A stretch of 64,000 nt of DNA from JBDTSW01 sp963807385 (GTDB lineage: Bacteria; Actinomycetota; Thermoleophilia; Solirubrobacterales; 70-9): positions 620,001-684,000 of the forward strand of contig CAWEBQ010000002.1 of NCBI GenBank assembly GCA_963807385.1, given 5' to 3'. The position numbers and the translations under genes are program-made. The notes under the pieces were generated by a model, which was given only the letters and a program-made list of their open reading frames with translations, was not told the origin of the DNA and did not search any database. Shown here piece by piece: positions 52,067 to 59,920 of the stretch (position 1 is its first letter; every line of letters begins with the position of its first letter).

Positions 52067-53311
52067 TCAGGCGGCGGCAGGAGCCGCGTCGCGGGTGCCG
52101 GCCTCGAAGGCCTCGACCGTCGGATCGATCACCGTCATCTCGAAGCCCTCTCGGACGGCGTCCAGGGTCTTCAGGCCCTCGCCGGTGATGACCGTGACGA
52201 CGCGCTCGGCCGGGTCGATCCTGCCCGCCCGCGCCAGCTTGGCGAGGGTGGCGACGGTGACGCCGCCGGCCGTCTCGGTGAAGATCCCCGTCGTCTCCGC
52301 CAGCAGGCGGATCCCGTCACGGATCTCGTCGTCGCTGACCGCCTCGACCTCGCCGCCGGTGCGGCGCGCCAACTCGAGCGCGTACGGACCGTCGGCGGGG
52401 TCGCCGATCGCCAGGCTCTTCGCGATCGTGTCGGGGCGCTTGGGCTTGCAGATCTCCCAGCCCTCGCCGTAGGCCTCGGCGACCGGGTTGCAGCCGGTGG
52501 CCTGCGCGCCGGTGAACTTCGGCAGCTCGCCCTCGACGAGCCCGACCTCGATCCACTCGGAGAACCCGCGGCCGATCCGAGTGAAGAGCGAGCCCGAGGC
52601 GATCGGGCAGACGACCCGGTCGGGGAGCGCCCATCCGAGCTGCTCGCAGATCTCGTAGGCCACCGTCTTCGAGCCCTCCGAGTAGTACGGACGCAGGTTT
52701 ACGTTGGCGAACGCCCATGGGCGTTCCTCGCATAGCTGTGTGCACAGCCGGTTGACGTCGTCGTAGTTGCCCTTGATGCCGACGAGCTTCGTGCCGTAGA
52801 CGGCGGTTGCCAGGAGCTTCTGCTCCTCGAGGTCGCTCGGGACGAACACGTAGGAGTCGAGGCCGGCCGCGGCGGCGTGCGCGGCGACAGCGTTGGCCAG
52901 GTTCCCGGTGGAGGCGCACGCGAGCGTTTCGAACCCGAGCTCGCGGGCCTTGGCAACGGCCACCCCGACGACGCGGTCCTTGAAGGAATGCGTCGGGTTG
53001 GCCGCGTCGTTCTTGACCCAGACCTCCTCCAGGTCCAGCGCCGCGGCCAGGCGGTCCGCCTTGACCAGCGGCGTGAGGCCGGGCTCGAGCGTGGTTCGCG
53101 TCGGGGGCGGGCCACCCTCGAACGGCAGGAAGTCCGCGTAGCGCCAGATGCTCGAGCTGCCCGCCTGGATCTTGCGGCGGGCCTCCTCAGCGTCCAGCCC
53201 GGAGTGGTCGTAGGCGACCTCGAGGGGCCCGAAGCACTCCTCGCACACGTACCGCGCGTCCAGCGGGTAGGTAGTCCCACATTCCTTGCACCGAAGCCCT
53301 TCGACGGCCAT
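52067..53311 (-). CDS. threonine-synthase-like PLP enzyme (candidate sulfur-carrier-dependent homocysteine synthase)
   Basis: A 414-residue fold-type-II PLP enzyme. A zinc ribbon (C8, C11, C23, C26) is followed by the PLP Lys111 in NPTHSFKDR, ACASTGNLANAVAAHAA, ASGSLFTRIGRGF and ETAGGVTVATLAKL. By homology it acts on O-phosphohomoserine, as threonine synthase does. A SAM riboswitch upstream and a sulfur carrier downstream argue instead for homocysteine formation. I recall a Streptomyces pair of this kind (MetM/MetO), unverified here. Standard annotation would be thrC. ATG 53311 follows AAGGAGCTGAGGAAAG. Confidence 0.85.
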   Translation of the reverse strand: MAVEGLRCKECGTTYPLDARYVCEECFGPLEVAYDHSGLDAEEARRKIQAGSSSIWRYADFLPFEGGPPPTRTTLEPGLTPLVKADRLAAALDLEEVWVKNDAANPTHSFKDRVVGVAVAKARELGFETLACASTGNLANAVAAHAAAAGLDSYVFVPSDLEEQKLLATAVYGTKLVGIKGNYDDVNRLCTQLCEERPWAFANVNLRPYYSEGSKTVAYEICEQLGWALPDRVVCPIASGSLFTRIGRGFSEWIEVGLVEGELPKFTGAQATGCNPVAEAYGEGWEICKPKRPDTIAKSLAIGDPADGPYALELARRTGGEVEAVSDDEIRDGIRLLAETTGIFTETAGGVTVATLAKLARAGRIDPAERVVTVITGEGLKTLDAVREGFEMTVIDPTVEAFEAGTRDAAPAAA

Positions 53312-53352
53312 CTTTCCTCAGCTCCTTATGTCCCGTTGTTCGTTCACCTACG

Positions 53353-53381
53353 AAAAAACCTCCACCCGGTGCGAGTAGAGG
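53353..53381 (-). terminator. riboswitch-controlled intrinsic terminator
   Basis: CCTCTAC (53381-53375) pairs with GTGGAGG (53365-53359) and is followed by six T (53358-53353). It lies between the SAM aptamer and the threonine-synthase-like gene, 42 bases before its start. Upstream GTCC/GGAC segments could form a competing antiterminator. Confidence 0.85.
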
Positions 53382-53399
53382 TCCTTGCGGGACTTACTC

Positions 53400-53507
53400 A
53401 CATCTGTCAGGCAATCCACCTGCTGGAATTGGCACCTTCCCCTCAGCTTTCGCTTCGGGAGGGTTGCCGGGGTTTCTACGGGCCAGTCCCTCCACCCCTC
53501 TAGATGT
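53400..53507 (-). promoter_or_regulatory. SAM-I (S-box) riboswitch
   Basis: Reading the minus strand, P1 closes with ACATCT (53507-53502) and AGATGT (53405-53400). Inside, in order, are the S-box core segments AGAGGGGTGGAGGGACTGG, CCCGGCAACC, GGTGCCAATTCC and the TGACAGATG end. These conserved joints form the SAM pocket. With the terminator just downstream, high SAM should stop transcription before the PLP enzyme. The remaining 53382-53399 link is short. Confidence 0.93.
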
Positions 53508-53632
53508 GGCGGTTATGTGCCGGTAACGATATCAAGGATCTGAACGACCTCTTGCGGTCTTCCAGGCACATGGGGTCGGGGGGTACGCTGTACCCACGAT
53601 GGACCCCCGAGCGAACGATCCGAGCGACGCCG

Positions 53633-54640
53633 ATGCCGAGCCTTCCGAAGCCCAGGCTGCGCCGGAGCGCGCGCTCCTCGCAGCTCGCGCCGACTGAGCC
53701 GCAGCGCGAGCGGACCCCGAACGTCGAGACCATCGACGGCGAGGGCCTGCGCTGGGTGAACATCGAGCGCCCGTCCCAGCTCGAGATGAGCTGGCTGGAG
53801 GAGCGCTTCGACTTCCACCCGCTGGACTTCGAGGACGTCCTCTCGCGGAACCAGCGCCCCAAGATCGACGAGTACCCCGGCTACCTCTTCATCGTCCTCC
53901 ACTTCCCGGTGTTCGACCGCTCGGCCGGCCGCCTGAACGCGGGCGAGCTGGACATCTTCGTCGGCCGCGACTACCTGGTGACGATCCCCAACCAGCCGCT
54001 CCAGCCGGTGGAGTACCTGTTCGAGCGCTGCCGCTCGAAGGAGGAGTTGCGCGAGCAGCACTTCTCGAAGGGGTCCGGCTACCTCCTCTACCGGATCGTT
54101 GACGACGCGTTCGACTACTGCTTTCCGATGCTCCGCAAGATCGGGAACAAGCTCGACGCGGTGGAGGACGAGATCTTCGAGGGCCGCTCCGAGGAGGTCG
54201 TGCGCGATATCTCGAACGTCAAGCAGGAGATCATCAACTTCCGCAAGGTGGTCCGCCCACAGCGCACGGTGCTGAGCGACCTCGAGCACTCCAAGCAGGC
54301 GTTCCTGGCGCCCACCGAGGGCGAGCTGGAGGTCTACTTCGACGACATCGGCGACGCGCACGAGCGCATCTGGGACATCCTCGAGAATTACAAGGAGGTC
54401 GTCGAGGCGCTCGAGGACACGAACGAGTCGGTCATCTCCCATCGCGTCAACGACATCCTGCGATTCCTCACGGCGATCAGCGTGATCATCCTCCCGCTGA
54501 CCCTCATCGCGAGCCTGTGGGGCATGAACGTGGGCGTCCCCGGCGACGGCGACCCCGAGGACTTCTACGTGATCGTCGGGGCGATGGGCGTCCTGCTGGT
54601 GGGCATGCTCACCTACTTCCGCGGCCGTGGCTGGCTCTGA
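53633..54640 (+). CDS. corA: CorA-family magnesium/cobalt transporter
   Basis: A divalent-cation channel of the inner membrane. The long cytoplasmic domain includes GLRWVNIERPSQLEMSWLEERFDFHPLDFEDVLSRNQRPKIDEYPGYLFIVLHFP. Coiled stalk helices follow, then two C-terminal TMs: AISVIILPLTLIASLWGMNVG with the GMN selectivity motif, and FYVIVGAMGVLLVGMLTYF. The start is uncertain. ATG 53633 is chosen since the frame there already has high third-position GC; no good ribosome site is seen. Confidence 0.9.
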   Translation: MPSLPKPRLRRSARSSQLAPTEPQRERTPNVETIDGEGLRWVNIERPSQLEMSWLEERFDFHPLDFEDVLSRNQRPKIDEYPGYLFIVLHFPVFDRSAGRLNAGELDIFVGRDYLVTIPNQPLQPVEYLFERCRSKEELREQHFSKGSGYLLYRIVDDAFDYCFPMLRKIGNKLDAVEDEIFEGRSEEVVRDISNVKQEIINFRKVVRPQRTVLSDLEHSKQAFLAPTEGELEVYFDDIGDAHERIWDILENYKEVVEALEDTNESVISHRVNDILRFLTAISVIILPLTLIASLWGMNVGVPGDGDPEDFYVIVGAMGVLLVGMLTYFRGRGWL

Positions 54641-54664
54641 GCTGCCTCACTACGATGCCGCCGT

Positions 54665-55159
54665 GTGGCCTCTGAACGCATCTGGGCGCCCTGGCGCCTC
54701 GCCTACGTGAAGGACGCCTCCAAGGACTCCGCCGACGAGTGCATCTTCTGCGCTAAGCCCTCCGCGGACGATGACGAGTCGAACCTGATCGTCCACCGTG
54801 GCGAGCGCTGCTTCGTGATCCTCAACCTCTACCCGTACACGAACGGCCATCTGATGGTGGCGCCGTACGAGCACACGGCCAGCCTGCCGGACCTCGACGC
54901 CGACACCGTCGCCGAGATGATGGCCCTCGCCCAGCGCTCGATGAGGCTGCTCGAGGTGACCTACGAGCCTCATGGGTACAACGTCGGGTTCAACCAGGGC
55001 CGGGTGGCCGGCGCCGGGGTCGAGCACCACATCCACATGCACGTGGTGCCCCGATGGGGCGGCGACACCAACTTCATGCCCGTCCTCGCCGACGTCCGCG
55101 TAATGCCGCAAACCCTCGAGCAGACCTACGACGCGCTCCAGGGAGGGTTCGATGGCTGA
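54665..55159 (+). CDS. HIT domain protein, AP4A phosphorylase/hydrolase-like
   Basis: A 164-residue histidine-triad protein. A zinc-type CIFCAK is near residue 27, the fold strand is FVILNLYPYTNGHLMVAPYEHTASL, and the catalytic triad is in VEHHIHMHVVPRWGGDTNF. This matches the actinobacterial Rv2613c-type AP4A phosphorylase. GTG 54665 gives ASERIWAPWRLAYV, a conserved family N-terminus. The phosphomannomutase gene overlaps its 3' end by 8 bases. Confidence 0.88.
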   Translation: MASERIWAPWRLAYVKDASKDSADECIFCAKPSADDDESNLIVHRGERCFVILNLYPYTNGHLMVAPYEHTASLPDLDADTVAEMMALAQRSMRLLEVTYEPHGYNVGFNQGRVAGAGVEHHIHMHVVPRWGGDTNFMPVLADVRVMPQTLEQTYDALQGGFDG

Positions 55160-56531
55160 GCTGGCGGCGATACCCCCGGGAATCTTCAAGGCCTACGACA
55201 TCCGGGGCCTCTACGGCGAGGAGATGGACGGCGAGACCGCGTACCTGGTGGGCCGGGCGTTCGCCCGCGTCCTCGCCCGTATGCGCAACAAGGAGCCCTC
55301 CGAGCTGCGCGTCGGCCTCGGCCGCGACATGCGGATCGAGGCGCCAGAGATGGCCGGCCGCCTGAGGGACGGCCTGGTCGACGAGGGCTGTTCGGTGCTC
55401 GACGCCGGCATGGTCGGCACCGAGATGCTGTATTTCCTCGTCGGCTCGCGCCGGCTCGACGGCGGAGCGATGGTCACCGCCTCGCACAATCCGAAGGCCT
55501 ACACCGGTGTGAAGCTGGTTCGCGAGGGGGCCCTGGCCCTCTCCGGCGATGCGGGTATCGGCGAGATCCGCGCGCTGATCGAGGCCGGGCTACCGGATGC
55601 GCCCGGGGGCGGCACGGTGGAGGCGCTCGACGTGTACGGGGAGTTCCACCACCACGCCCTGTCGTTTATCGAGCCTCGGGGCGTCCGCCCCCTCAAGGTC
55701 GTCGTGGATGGGGGCAACGGGATGGCCGGTCCCATGGCCGGCCCCGTCCTGGAACGGCTGGGCCTGGACCTGGAGACCACCTACTGGACCCCCGACGGCG
55801 AGTTCCCCGACCACGAGCCGAACCCCCTGCTGGAGGAGAACCGCCGATTCATCATGGACCGAGTCCTCTCCGAAGGGGCCGACCTCGGCATCGCCTGGGA
55901 CGGCGACGCCGACCGCTGCTTCTTCATCGACGACGGCGGGGCGTTCGTCGACGGCGACTTCCTCACGGCCCTGCTCGCCCGCCAGATGCTGGAGAAGGAG
56001 CCGGGGGCGACCGTCCTCTACGACGTGCGCGCGAGCCGTGCCGTGGCCGACACCGTCCGCGAGCTCGGCGGCACCTCGTACGTCAACCGGGTCGGGCACG
56101 CCTTCTTCAAGTCCGCCCTGCGTGAGCGCGACGCGCTCTTCGGTGGCGAGGTCTCCGGCCACTACTACTTCCGCGACTTCTGGTGCGCCGACTCGGGGAC
56201 GATTCCGGCCCTCCTCGTCCTGGAGCTCCTGTCCACCCAGAAGCGGTCGCTCTCGGAGCTGGTCGGCTACCTGCGGGATCGCTACTTCATCTCGGGCGAG
56301 ATCAACTCCGAGGTGGCCGACGGCGAGGCGAAGATGAGGGAGATCGCAGCGCTTCACCCGGACGCCGACGTGAGCTGGCTCGACGGCGTCTCGGTCGACT
56401 ACCCGGACTGGCACTTCAACGTCCGGCCCTCGAACACCGAGCCGCTGCTGCGGCTGAACCTCGAGTCGCTGTTATCGCGCGATGATATGGAGTCAAGGCG
56501 CGACGCCCTGCTCGACGTGATCCGGGCGTGA
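55152..56531 (+). CDS. manB: phosphomannomutase/phosphoglucomutase
   Basis: A 459-residue alpha-D-phosphohexomutase supplying mannose-1-P or glucose-1-P for sugar nucleotides. N-terminal FKAYDIRGLYGEEMD, the phospho-serine loop TASHNPKAYTGVKL, metal loop WDGDADRCFFID, sugar-binding GEVSGHYYFRDF, and phosphate-binding RPSNTEPLLRLN are all present. It may supply hexose-1-phosphate to nucleotidyltransferases such as the one at 51 kb. Confidence 0.93.
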   Translation: MAELAAIPPGIFKAYDIRGLYGEEMDGETAYLVGRAFARVLARMRNKEPSELRVGLGRDMRIEAPEMAGRLRDGLVDEGCSVLDAGMVGTEMLYFLVGSRRLDGGAMVTASHNPKAYTGVKLVREGALALSGDAGIGEIRALIEAGLPDAPGGGTVEALDVYGEFHHHALSFIEPRGVRPLKVVVDGGNGMAGPMAGPVLERLGLDLETTYWTPDGEFPDHEPNPLLEENRRFIMDRVLSEGADLGIAWDGDADRCFFIDDGGAFVDGDFLTALLARQMLEKEPGATVLYDVRASRAVADTVRELGGTSYVNRVGHAFFKSALRERDALFGGEVSGHYYFRDFWCADSGTIPALLVLELLSTQKRSLSELVGYLRDRYFISGEINSEVADGEAKMREIAALHPDADVSWLDGVSVDYPDWHFNVRPSNTEPLLRLNLESLLSRDDMESRRDALLDVIRA

Positions 56532-57562
56532 GCGAAGTGGAGGACGGCCTGGCCCTCGCGGCGGAGGCCGGGCTTCACCGCCTCGCCATACCCACCCCGT
56601 TCGCGGTCGGCCGCGTGAACTGCTGGCTGATCGAGGACGAGCCGCTGACGCTTCTCGACACCGGCCCGAACTCGGGGAAGGCCCTCGACGAGCTGGAGGG
56701 CCAGCTCGCACAGCACGGGCGCCGGATCGAGGACCTGGAGCTGGTCATCATCAGCCACCAGCACATCGACCACCTGGGGCTGATCGAGATCGTCGCCAAG
56801 CGCTCGGGCGCCGACGTCGCGGCCATCGACGTCTCGGCGGAGCGGCTTCGCAACTTCAACGAGGACGCTGAGCTTGATGACGAGTGGGCCGGGGCGCTGA
56901 TGCTTCGCTACGGCATTCCGGAGGACGTGGTCACCGCGCTGCGCGCGGTCTCCGCGAGCTTCCGTGCCTGGGGCGCCCGCGCGGACATCACGCGGCCTCT
57001 CGCCGACGGCGAGGAGGTGGAGCTGCGAGACCGCATGCTCGAGGTTCAGCACCGGCCGGGGCACAGCCCGTCCGACACGGTGTTCTGGGATTCTGACCGC
57101 GAGATCCTGCTGGCTGCCGATCACCTGATCGCACACATCTCGTCGAACCCGCTGATGGCTCGGGCGCTCGACGGCTCGGCCGAGCGGCCCCCCGCGCTCG
57201 TGCAGTACATCGCGTCGATGCGGCTCACGCGTGAGCTCCCGGCCCGGATCGTCCTGCCGGGACACGGGGACCCATTCACCAACCATCGCAAGCTGATCGA
57301 CGATCGCCTGGCGATGCACCGCCGGCGCGCCCGCAAGCTCCTGCGGCTGATCGCAGAGGAGCCGCGATCCCCGTACGAGCTTGCCCAGCAGATGTGGGGA
57401 AACGTGGCCGTGACGCAGGCTTTTCTCACGCTCTCCGAGGTCGTCGGGCACGCCGATCTGCTGGTGGCCTGCGGCCTGGTCGCCGAGGTCGAGGGAGACG
57501 ATGCGATCGTCCGGCTGGCCGCCACCGGGGCCGAGGGCGAGGTCGTGCTGCCCGGTGACTAA
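56528..57562 (+). CDS. metallo-beta-lactamase fold hydrolase with C-terminal winged helix
   Basis: A 344-residue MBL-fold protein. The strand VNCWLIEDEPLTLLDTGPNS and metal motif ISHQHIDHLGLIEI are followed by the third ligand in HRPGHSPSDTVFWD, Asp in LLAADHL and His in LPGHGDPFTNH. The C-terminal part (SPYELAQQMWGNVAVTQAFLTLSEVVGHADLLVACGLV) is a helical/winged segment as in LACTB2-like proteins. The substrate is unknown. GTG start overlaps the phosphomannomutase stop. Confidence 0.88.
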   Translation: MSEVEDGLALAAEAGLHRLAIPTPFAVGRVNCWLIEDEPLTLLDTGPNSGKALDELEGQLAQHGRRIEDLELVIISHQHIDHLGLIEIVAKRSGADVAAIDVSAERLRNFNEDAELDDEWAGALMLRYGIPEDVVTALRAVSASFRAWGARADITRPLADGEEVELRDRMLEVQHRPGHSPSDTVFWDSDREILLAADHLIAHISSNPLMARALDGSAERPPALVQYIASMRLTRELPARIVLPGHGDPFTNHRKLIDDRLAMHRRRARKLLRLIAEEPRSPYELAQQMWGNVAVTQAFLTLSEVVGHADLLVACGLVAEVEGDDAIVRLAATGAEGEVVLPGD

Positions 57563-57607
57563 GGTGGGCGCGAGTAACCGAGTGGCCGCCGGGGGTAGAA
57601 GATCAAG

Positions 57608-58624
57608 ATGAGCGCCGCGACGGTCACATCACCGCCGCGGATCGAGGCGCGCCCCGGTCCGGCGGAACCGCCTCGGCGAGCTGCCAAGAAGCGCATGCTC
57701 GTGATCGTCAACCCGTACGCGACAACCGTCTCGGATCGCCTGAAGAACCTCGTCGTATACGCGCTCCAGGGCCGCTACGAGGTGGAGGCCGTCTCGACGC
57801 AGGCCCAGAACCACGCCACGCAGATCTGCAGGGAGGCTCGCGAGGAAGGCTACGACGTGGTGGTGGCCTTCGGAGGCGACGGCACGCTGAACGAGGTGGC
57901 CAACGGGCTCGCCGGCACGGACGTCCCGGTATCGGTACTGCCCGGCGGCTCGACGAACGTGGTCGCTCGCACGCTCGGGATCCCGAACGACGTCGTCGAC
58001 GCCACCGAGCACCTGCTCGCCCTGGCCGACGACTTCGAGCCGCGGAGGATCGACCTCGGGATCGCGAACGGCCGCCATTTTGTCTTCTCCTGTGGCGCGG
58101 GCCTGGATGCGACCGCGGCCGCGCGAGTTGACGCGAAACCGCGCCTGAAGCACCGGGCGGGCCGCTGGTGGTACACGTACTCGACGGTCGCCGGCTTCTA
58201 CACGCAATACCTGCGCAACCCCGTGCGGATCAGCGTGGAGGTGGAGGGCCAGGGACGCGCCGAGGGCGTCACCGCGCTCACCCAGAACTCGGATCCGTTC
58301 ACATATTTCGGCTCGCAGCCGATGCGCGTATGCGAGGGCGCCGCGCTGGATAACGGCACCCTCTCCCTCGGCGTCCTGCGGCGGGCCGCCCAGCGCGACG
58401 TTCCGTCAATCGCCGCCCGGGTGCTGTCCACCGGCCTCAGCGTCCCCAAGCACCGTCAGATCGACCATTTCCAGGGGTTTACGCAGGCACGCCTCGAGTC
58501 GATCTCGCGCGACTCCGAGAACAGGATCCGCCCGTTCGACGTCCAGGTCGACGGCGATCCGATCGGCCGCCATGGCGAGCTCGACCTCACGATCGATCCC
58601 GGCGCGCTCACCGTCGTTGCCTGA
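57608..58624 (+). CDS. diacylglycerol/lipid kinase family protein
   Basis: A 338-residue YegS/DgkB-type kinase. MLVIVNPYATTVSDRLKNLV, the nucleotide loop VVAFGGDGTLNEVANGLAG, LPGGSTNVVARTLGIP and a C-terminal beta-domain ending VDGDPIGRHGELDLTIDPGALTVV. It likely phosphorylates diacylglycerol or a related lipid at the membrane. Its final GTTGCCTGA also contains the TTG start of the next HIT gene. Confidence 0.9.
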   Translation: MSAATVTSPPRIEARPGPAEPPRRAAKKRMLVIVNPYATTVSDRLKNLVVYALQGRYEVEAVSTQAQNHATQICREAREEGYDVVVAFGGDGTLNEVANGLAGTDVPVSVLPGGSTNVVARTLGIPNDVVDATEHLLALADDFEPRRIDLGIANGRHFVFSCGAGLDATAAARVDAKPRLKHRAGRWWYTYSTVAGFYTQYLRNPVRISVEVEGQGRAEGVTALTQNSDPFTYFGSQPMRVCEGAALDNGTLSLGVLRRAAQRDVPSIAARVLSTGLSVPKHRQIDHFQGFTQARLESISRDSENRIRPFDVQVDGDPIGRHGELDLTIDPGALTVVA

Positions 58625-59042
58625 GCCCGACTGCCTGTTCTGCTCGATCGCCGCGGGCGAGGGTGACGCCCACGTCGTCTTCGAGGACGAGATCTCACTC
58701 GCCTTCCTCGATATCCGCCCCCTGTTCCGCGGCCACACGCTGCTGATCCCGCGCGAGCACCATGAGGCGCTCTGGGACCTTCCCGAGGACCTGGTCGGCC
58801 CGTACTTCACCAACGTCCGGAGGCTGGCCGGCGCGGTCCGCGACGGTATGGGCGCGGCCGGCGCATTCGTGGCGATGAACAACATCGTCAGCCAGTCGGT
58901 ACCGCACCTCCACACGCACCTGGTACCCCGCGATCGCAAGGACGGCCTCAAGGGTTTCTTCTGGCCTCGTACCAAGTACGAGGACGATGGCCAGGCGGCC
59001 GAGACGGCCGCGCTCATCCGCGGCGCGCTCGGCCCCGGGTAA
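58617..59042 (+). CDS. HIT family protein
   Basis: A 141-residue histidine-triad hydrolase. CLFCSIAAGEGDAHVVFEDEISLAFLDIRPLFRGHTLLIPREHHEALWDL and the triad VPHLHTHLVPRDRKDG are typical of HinT-like purine-nucleoside phosphoramidases. TTG 58617 (LPEPDCLFC) overlaps the lipid kinase stop, the same TTGCC-stop arrangement seen at carB. The substrate is unknown. Confidence 0.86.
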   Translation: MPEPDCLFCSIAAGEGDAHVVFEDEISLAFLDIRPLFRGHTLLIPREHHEALWDLPEDLVGPYFTNVRRLAGAVRDGMGAAGAFVAMNNIVSQSVPHLHTHLVPRDRKDGLKGFFWPRTKYEDDGQAAETAALIRGALGPG

Positions 59043-59068
59043 ACGTCGAACCCGTTTCCCGCGGCCGT

Positions 59069-59920
59069 CTAGCTCGCGGCGTTCGGCAGGCGCCAGCCGA
59101 GGTTGTGCGCGACGAGCCCCGCGCCATCGATGAGGCGGAAGGTCGCCTGCTCCCGGTCCCCGGTCGCGGCGAGCCGAACGGCGTCGACCCCCGCTCGACC
59201 AAGCTCGACCGGAGACAGGGGCCAGCGGCCGGGCAGGCCCGGGTAGCGCTCGCTGAGCCAGTGCGAACCCGACCCGTAGCGGACGAACGTGCGCATGAGG
59301 CCGGGAACGCTCTCACGGTGGCGGTGGCGGACGGACGCCTCCGGGCGGAAGTCCAGCTGCCAGCCGGCCTTTTGCAGCCGCAGGCAGAAGTCCACGTCCC
59401 CGGCGGAGCGAATGCCCTCGACGAAGCCGCCGAGCTCCTCGAACGCGGCCCGCCGAACCATCAGATTCCCGGTCGCGGCAACGGTTCGTCCGCGCCCGTA
59501 CAGGCCGTCCGTCTGACTTAGGACCTTGCGATCCCTCGCGTAGCGGGCCGCGAGGGCGTCCTGGCCGTCCTCGCCCAGGATCTCGCCGGCCACGGCGCCG
59601 GCCCGCTCACCGGGGGGATCGGCGAAGTAGGCGTCGAGGATGTCCGCGCGAGGCGTGCAGTCGTCATCCATGAAGAGCAGCCACGGACCGCTGGCCTCGC
59701 GGGCTCCCTCGTTCCGGGCGTGGTAGGAGGAGCGCTCACCGGTCGCTGGGACGATGCGCGCGATCCGGCTGAGCGGCGTGGCGCCGCCATCGGAGTTGTC
59801 CGCGACGATCAGCTCGTCGCCGTCGCGGCGCTGAATCCCGACCAGGGCAGCGGCGAGGCGGGTGGTGTCGCCGCCGCCGAACGGAACGACGACGCTCACC
59901 GCGGGGCGCGCGCTGGTCAT
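59069..59920 (-). CDS. GT2-family glycosyltransferase
   Basis: A 283-residue glycosyltransferase. VSVVVPFGGGDTTRLAAALVG, HARNEGAREASGPWLLFMDDDCTPRADILDAYF (DxD metal motif), ATGNLMVRRAAFEELGGFVEGIRSAGDVDFCLRLQKAGW and a C-terminal basic helix region (SVRHRHRESVPGLMRTFVRYG). The donor and acceptor are unknown. It is likely in cell-surface polysaccharide synthesis. The ATG overlaps the relA stop (ATGA), which is an odd pairing with the stringent response. Confidence 0.88.
   Translation of the reverse strand: MTSARPAVSVVVPFGGGDTTRLAAALVGIQRRDGDELIVADNSDGGATPLSRIARIVPATGERSSYHARNEGAREASGPWLLFMDDDCTPRADILDAYFADPPGERAGAVAGEILGEDGQDALAARYARDRKVLSQTDGLYGRGRTVAATGNLMVRRAAFEELGGFVEGIRSAGDVDFCLRLQKAGWQLDFRPEASVRHRHRESVPGLMRTFVRYGSGSHWLSERYPGLPGRWPLSPVELGRAGVDAVRLAATGDREQATFRLIDGAGLVAHNLGWRLPNAAS

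Noticed and set aside
52067..53311. Plain assignment of this gene as thrC with no comment
   Set aside because: Homology alone supports it, but the SAM riboswitch and adjacent sulfur carrier do not fit simple threonine synthesis, so it is left open.
53599..53697. A 32-codon frame (MDPRANDPSDADAEPSEAQ...) as an alternative or frameshifted CorA N-terminus
   Set aside because: Its third-position GC is clearly lower than that of the overlapping CorA frame, and no indel is needed to explain CorA.
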